Source of the DNA: a virus
Strand: one strand, 5' to 3'
DNA: 50,529 nucleotides
Virus record (IMG/VR): IMGVR_UViG_3300033146_000636
Coordinates: 1 to 50,529 of that record
Below, one piece after another: positions 46,959-50,529 of the stretch. Numbering within the stretch: the stretch's first letter is position 1; each line of letters opens with the position of its first letter. The notes below the pieces were generated by a model. The model ran no database searches. It was not told where the DNA came from and was given only the letters and a program-made list of their open reading frames with translations. The position numbers were made by a program, and so were the translations under genes.

Positions 46959-48359
46959 ATGAGCACATACATAGGGCAGGGTAATCAAGCTATAAATTGG
47001 CATTTTAGGACAGGTTTACTAGGATCATACCAGAATAAGATACTATATAAATTATTTCAAAATCATGGTGTGTTAAATGGTGATAGTAGTATAATTTCAG
47101 TGGTATCAACATCATCGATAACTATTGGTTCAGGTTTATCTTTATTAATAACACCAATAAATGAAGAAGAGACAATAGCTAAACTAGATACAATGGAAAG
47201 TTACACACTAACAGGTTTAACTAATATTAATGAAACTAAACTAATAGCCAGATACACATGGTTAAACGTTGATACACAGTATGTTGATTTTTTAACAATA
47301 GAGCCCGTTGATTTATTAACAAACGATGTTGTAATTTGTGACATAATTTATACAGCAGGTAATATAACTGGTTTAAACTTTACAACACAAACTATAGCTA
47401 AATTATCAGATAATATGATAGCCTACACTAACCAATCAGGCTGTAATGTTCTAGAAGATTCAACAGCAACATCAGTTCAAGGTTATATACCAGGAGTTAA
47501 TGTTGGAAATTTAGCCATAAATACAGGAACCATAAACACAACATTAAATGTCGATTTATTGGGTGATGGTGTAATTTCGAGACATGCAAGTCACTCAGCA
47601 GGTGATTATATATCAATAGCTGATGGTACAATAAATAACAATTTAGTTACTGAATTCTTCAATTCAAATGGGTTGACAGTTGGTAATACCAATGGTAGTA
47701 TACCAATATGTAATGGTATTTTAAATACTAATTTAAATGCCGAATATATAAATGGTTCACCACTGTCAAATTTCTCTGTATGGGGACACAACCACTCTTT
47801 AGATGATATTGATGACGCTGGTGGTTGGTATAAAGTTAGAAATGTAAATGCAAACCACACATTATCTACAAGTTCAATTGAAGATGAGGCATTTCAATAC
47901 ACACACCAATATTCAGAGCCTACTGGTGGTGATTTAACGAAATCAATTTGGATACACAAAGCAGCAAATGGACAAGTCAGTAGTAGAAAACTACACATCA
48001 GAACTTGTAAAATCGGAATGACACCAAGTAACACATTTGATTGTGTGGCTAATGATAATACACCAAATAAACTACCATTCTCTAATTTACCAAGTGGTAC
48101 ATTCGAGAGTAGTTTTTTCGTATTTTCTGACGTACCAACATTAGATATGTGGGTTGGTGAAAGTCTACCATATGGGATAATTGATATGCATAAACCACAT
48201 ATATTTAATTATCCAGGTTCAGATTGCTCACAAACTACTGGTGGAAATGGTGGTGTATCTGTGTCTAAAAATTGGTTTGACGATTCATCACCTTGTGATG
48301 GATACCCAGCATCAGGACCAGGTTACTCATCTGCTACATTCATAACAATCGGGGAATAA
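46959..48359 (+). CDS. tail fibre protein, paralogue
   Basis: 466 aa, N terminus YIGQGNQAINWHFRTGLLGS, central LNAEYINGSPLSNFSVWGHN and a C-terminal head with several cysteines (KLHIRTCKIGMTPSNTF; YPGSDCSQTTGGNGGVSVSK). Third member of the tandem fibre set. Cysteines in the head are unusual next to its paralogues and may bind metal. Confidence 0.72.
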   Translation: MSTYIGQGNQAINWHFRTGLLGSYQNKILYKLFQNHGVLNGDSSIISVVSTSSITIGSGLSLLITPINEEETIAKLDTMESYTLTGLTNINETKLIARYTWLNVDTQYVDFLTIEPVDLLTNDVVICDIIYTAGNITGLNFTTQTIAKLSDNMIAYTNQSGCNVLEDSTATSVQGYIPGVNVGNLAINTGTINTTLNVDLLGDGVISRHASHSAGDYISIADGTINNNLVTEFFNSNGLTVGNTNGSIPICNGILNTNLNAEYINGSPLSNFSVWGHNHSLDDIDDAGGWYKVRNVNANHTLSTSSIEDEAFQYTHQYSEPTGGDLTKSIWIHKAANGQVSSRKLHIRTCKIGMTPSNTFDCVANDNTPNKLPFSNLPSGTFESSFFVFSDVPTLDMWVGESLPYGIIDMHKPHIFNYPGSDCSQTTGGNGGVSVSKNWFDDSSPCDGYPASGPGYSSATFITIGE

Positions 48360-48376
48360 TTTTTTAGGAGAAAAAA

Positions 48377-48751
48377 ATGAGCGAAAAATTAATAAAATTA
48401 AATTCTATACAAGGTTCAGGAATAGGAGCCGGAAACTATGTATCTGTTTATAATTCAGATTCAGATACTAATGTTGTTGTTTCTAGTATAATAGTATGTA
48501 ATTCAGGTGGTACAGTAATACCTTTCTCATTATGGCAAATAGATGACGCAGATTGGACAGGTGATTGGAATTCTGGTAGTGTAGCTGAACCAGCTTCTGC
48601 TAATAAAGGTAGAATATTTTTTAATAATAATATTCCAAGCAATACAACATTCACAACTTCATTAGGTATAGTATTAGAACCAAACCAAAGATTAATATTT
48701 GAAGGTTCAACATTATTGAATATAATTTCTTGGGGTGTAGAGAATAAATAG
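48377..48751 (+). CDS. fibre-region small beta protein
   Basis: 124 aa behind TTAGGAGAAAAAA. Beta-rich (YVSVYNSDSDTNVVVSSIIV; FEGSTLLNIISWGVENK), of the kind found as decoration or adaptor proteins after fibre genes. No family recognised. Followed by a 14-codon frame and the next fibre-region gene. Confidence 0.55.
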   Translation: MSEKLIKLNSIQGSGIGAGNYVSVYNSDSDTNVVVSSIIVCNSGGTVIPFSLWQIDDADWTGDWNSGSVAEPASANKGRIFFNNNIPSNTTFTTSLGIVLEPNQRLIFEGSTLLNIISWGVENK

Positions 48752-48767
48752 TTAATTAGGGAATGTT

Positions 48768-48812
48768 ATGTTTAATATATTAAAGTACATACCCAATGGC
48801 GAGGTAGCATAA
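48768..48812 (+). CDS. 14-codon frame, possible coupling leader
   Basis: MFNILKYIPNGEVA then stop, behind TTAGGGAATGTT; the next start codon is one base after its stop and that gene's GAGGT site lies inside the frame. Perhaps translationally coupled, perhaps chance. Confidence 0.25.
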   Translation: MFNILKYIPNGEVA

Positions 48813-48813
48813 T

Positions 48814-49272
48814 ATGAAAAAATATTCAGTACCATCGAATCCACATTTAATACCACTAGTGGATTTAAGAGATGTAAATATATCAAATTTCCAAAACGGA
48901 TGGGTTGTAACTTATAATAGTTCAACAGAAACATTCGACTTAACTGAAAAGACTAGTGGAGCGTCAGGTAAATCTACACTTTTAAACAACACAACCATTC
49001 CTACCCCGTTGGAATCATTTAATACTGGAACATATCGTGGTGCAGTTATAGATTACATGGTATATAGGGACTTGAATGTAGAGAGTGGACAAATATTCAT
49101 AGCTCACAATAGCAACTCACAAGCTAAAATAAGTTCAATTGCACACGGTGATGAAGTAGGAACAATATTCTCAGCTGACATAAGTTCTGGTGATGTTAGG
49201 CTTTTATATACTACTACAAATACTGGACAAGATGCAACTTTTTATTACTTTATTAGAAGGATGACCTTATGA
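48814..49272 (+). CDS. fibre-region virion protein
   Basis: 152 aa from ATG 48814. A short N-terminal stem (VPSNPHLIPLVDLRDVNISN) leads into a beta-sandwich-like domain (GTYRGAVIDYMVYRDLNVES; GDVRLLYTTTNTGQDATFYY). The motif D-Y-x-(V/I)-Y-R occurs in many phage head-fibre and tail-tip proteins. Its stop overlaps the next ATG (ATGA). Receptor-binding or decoration role is inferred. Confidence 0.6.
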   Translation: MKKYSVPSNPHLIPLVDLRDVNISNFQNGWVVTYNSSTETFDLTEKTSGASGKSTLLNNTTIPTPLESFNTGTYRGAVIDYMVYRDLNVESGQIFIAHNSNSQAKISSIAHGDEVGTIFSADISSGDVRLLYTTTNTGQDATFYYFIRRMTL

Positions 49273-49652
49273 GAATTTATCAAAATGGTTTATTGCAATT
49301 AGAATTAGAAGAAAATGGTAGAATAGTTTCACACACTCCAAATTATGAAACACTAGTCAGTACAGACCAGACGATTGTAAATAAAAAATACCACGATGAT
49401 AATGACGCAACAGGTGGTAGTAGTGTCAATTGGGTAAAAGAACAATTCTTAGCAGATACCGCTATAGTTACAGCTGGACAAGTGAATCTATTGAATAACC
49501 CAACAGCTAATTCAGAGATAATATCAGTCAATGGTGTTGTCATGAGACCTGGTATTACTGAAGATTATAATGTATCTGCACCTGGAGATATAATATCATT
49601 CAATTTCACATTAAATATTAATGATACTATAATGGTACAATATACAATTTAA
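49269..49652 (+). CDS. fibre-region virion protein
   Basis: 127 aa. The middle matches common fibre text: VSTDQTIVNKKYHDDNDATG, and the C-terminal half is a small beta-domain (VNGVVMRPGITEDYNVSAPG; FNFTLNINDTIMVQYTI) often found at the ends of phage structural proteins. Its last 31 bases are repeated downstream (49681-49711). Confidence 0.6.
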   Translation: MRIYQNGLLQLELEENGRIVSHTPNYETLVSTDQTIVNKKYHDDNDATGGSSVNWVKEQFLADTAIVTAGQVNLLNNPTANSEIISVNGVVMRPGITEDYNVSAPGDIISFNFTLNINDTIMVQYTI

Positions 49653-49711
49653 TCCAATTTTCAATTTTCAAAAATTAACAATACTATAATGGTACAATAT
49701 ACAATTTAATC
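49624..49711 (+). repeat. 31-bp direct repeat of a gene 3' end
   Basis: The 31 bases at 49624-49654 (ATACTATAATGGTACAATAT and the next 11) recur exactly at 49681-49711, 26 bases after the first copy ends. The second copy is non-coding. Suggests a tandem duplication or a recombination scar at the end of the fibre gene. Confidence 0.85.
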
Positions 49712-49740
49712 AAAATTTTAATTTTTTTTAAACCCCAGAA

Positions 49741-49749
49741 TAATAAATA
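49741..49749 (+). promoter_or_regulatory. candidate late promoter TAATAAATA
   Basis: TAATAAATATTATATTAGGAGG 21 bases before the last fibre gene. Confidence 0.5.
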
Positions 49750-49770
49750 TTATATTAGGAGGATACAAAT

Positions 49771-50529
49771 ATGGCAGTTACACAAATAAGGAATAAAACA
49801 CAATCAATGGAAACTTTGATATATGCTGATGGTTCACAGAACTTCACGGCTGATCAAAGTATGAACTCAAACAAACTTACTGGTTTGGCTAATGGTACAG
49901 TATCTACAGACGCTGTAAACTTAGGGCAATTAGAATCAGCACTATCAGGTTTAGATTTTCAACCTGATATACTTAATGTACAAACGGACGCCACGTTAGA
50001 CCCAGGTGGTACACCAACAACAGGTGATAGGTATATAATCACAGATTCAGGAACACTACATGCGAACTTTGGGGCAATTACTGGAGTTGGGGATGATGAT
50101 ATCGTAGAATATGATGGATCTAATTTCGTAGTCTCGTATGACGTATCTGTACAAGGTGAAGGAGCTATTTGTTGGAATAGAGCAGACAATAATTGGGAAC
50201 AATGGAATGGAACTGTATGGTCAGATTTCGGTGGACTTTCAGAAGTTACAGCTGGTACTGGTTTAACAAAAACCGGAAACACTATTGATGTTGTTGGCGG
50301 AACACTAATCACAGCTAACGCCAATGATATTGCACTTTCAAATGGTGCTTCAGCTCAGATCATAGTTGCAAATGCTGGCGGTACACCTGCTTATGTAGAT
50401 GTTACTGGAGATGTGCTTATTTCAAATGCTGGAGCTACAACAATTCAAGCTGCTGCTGTCGAAGCCGCAATGCTTGATTCAAGTAATGCTGCCGCTTCTG
50501 GTACAGATGGATATGTATTGTCTTGGAAT
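49771..50529 (+). CDS. tail fibre protein, partial (3' end beyond window)
   Basis: 253 codons open to the window edge. N terminus MAVTQIRNKTQSMETLIYAD; then the fibre signature MNSNKLTGLANGTVSTDAVN-LGQLESA; a globular part with GDRYIITDSGTLHANFGAIT and WNRADNNWEQWNGTVWSDFG; then Ala/Gly/Asn repeats (ANDIALSNGASAQIIVANAG). Codon use is richer in GC towards the edge, hinting at a horizontally acquired shaft. RBS TTAGGAGGATA. Receptor-binding long fibre or its proximal part. Confidence 0.8.
   Translation, partial: MAVTQIRNKTQSMETLIYADGSQNFTADQSMNSNKLTGLANGTVSTDAVNLGQLESALSGLDFQPDILNVQTDATLDPGGTPTTGDRYIITDSGTLHANFGAITGVGDDDIVEYDGSNFVVSYDVSVQGEGAICWNRADNNWEQWNGTVWSDFGGLSEVTAGTGLTKTGNTIDVVGGTLITANANDIALSNGASAQIIVANAGGTPAYVDVTGDVLISNAGATTIQAAAVEAAMLDSSNAAASGTDGYVLSWN

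Overview
The window is part of a large, AT-rich, tailed bacteriophage genome with a T4-type contractile tail (myovirus). The evidence is a syntenic set of T4-like morphogenesis genes: large terminase (gp17-like), neck (gp14-like), tail completion (gp15-like), sheath (gp18), tube (gp19), gp26-like, a tape-measure candidate, gp48-, gp53-, gp27- and gp5-like hub proteins, wedges gp25, gp6 and a gp7-like protein, then a run of fibre genes. Host: a bacterium using AGGAG-type ribosome binding sites and, judging from cargo, flagellated with a sigma-28 flagellar regulon. The species cannot be read from the sequence.

Layout. (1) 1-8800: a nest of small, mostly unrecognised genes on both strands, with a HAD phosphatase, a thioredoxin, zinc-ribbon proteins, two-TM proteins and several paralogous families. 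Their promoters share one design (ACACT, 9 nt, TATAAT), and in five of seven good cases the start codon lies exactly where transcription should begin, so the mRNAs look leaderless. (2) 8950-14700: a coiled-coil protein, a membrane protein with four PAS domains and no output domain, a membrane coiled-coil protein, the terminase, and a terminase-like ATPase lacking its nuclease half next to an HNH nuclease. (3) 14700-19820: neck protein, a cluster of proteins sharing a short N-terminal tag, and a complete flagellin gene with its own sigma-28-type promoter. (4) 19830-22440: small early-type genes and an ATP-dependent DNA ligase. (5) 22550-50529: tail, baseplate and fibre genes, all on the plus strand; the last is cut by the window end.

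The most interesting signal is the tag. About twelve genes begin M-x-F-(K/R)-(I/V)-(L/I/V)-E followed by S, A, G, T, N or D, joined to otherwise unrelated proteins. This fits the T4 prohead protease rule (I/L)-x-E and resembles the 6-10 residue capsid-targeting sequences of T4 internal proteins and Alt. I infer a set of internal-head proteins packaged and injected with the DNA; it would include a GNAT acetyltransferase-like protein and a Trp-pentapeptide-repeat protein. Three of these genes sit directly behind a candidate T4-like late promoter (TAATAAATA, 11 copies, all in front of genes).

Other signals: a dispersed palindrome AACGGGTTCGAACCCGTT (about 20 full or half copies, in intergenic and coding DNA); two possible frameshift sites (GGGAAAG, -1, in a small gene; TTC-TTT-CGG, +1, in the gp26-like gene); a small four-cysteine protein family; and a shared beta-module in sheath and gp7-like proteins. 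No tRNA gene, CRISPR array, integrase or insertion sequence was seen, and no gene-free stretch exceeds 300 bases.
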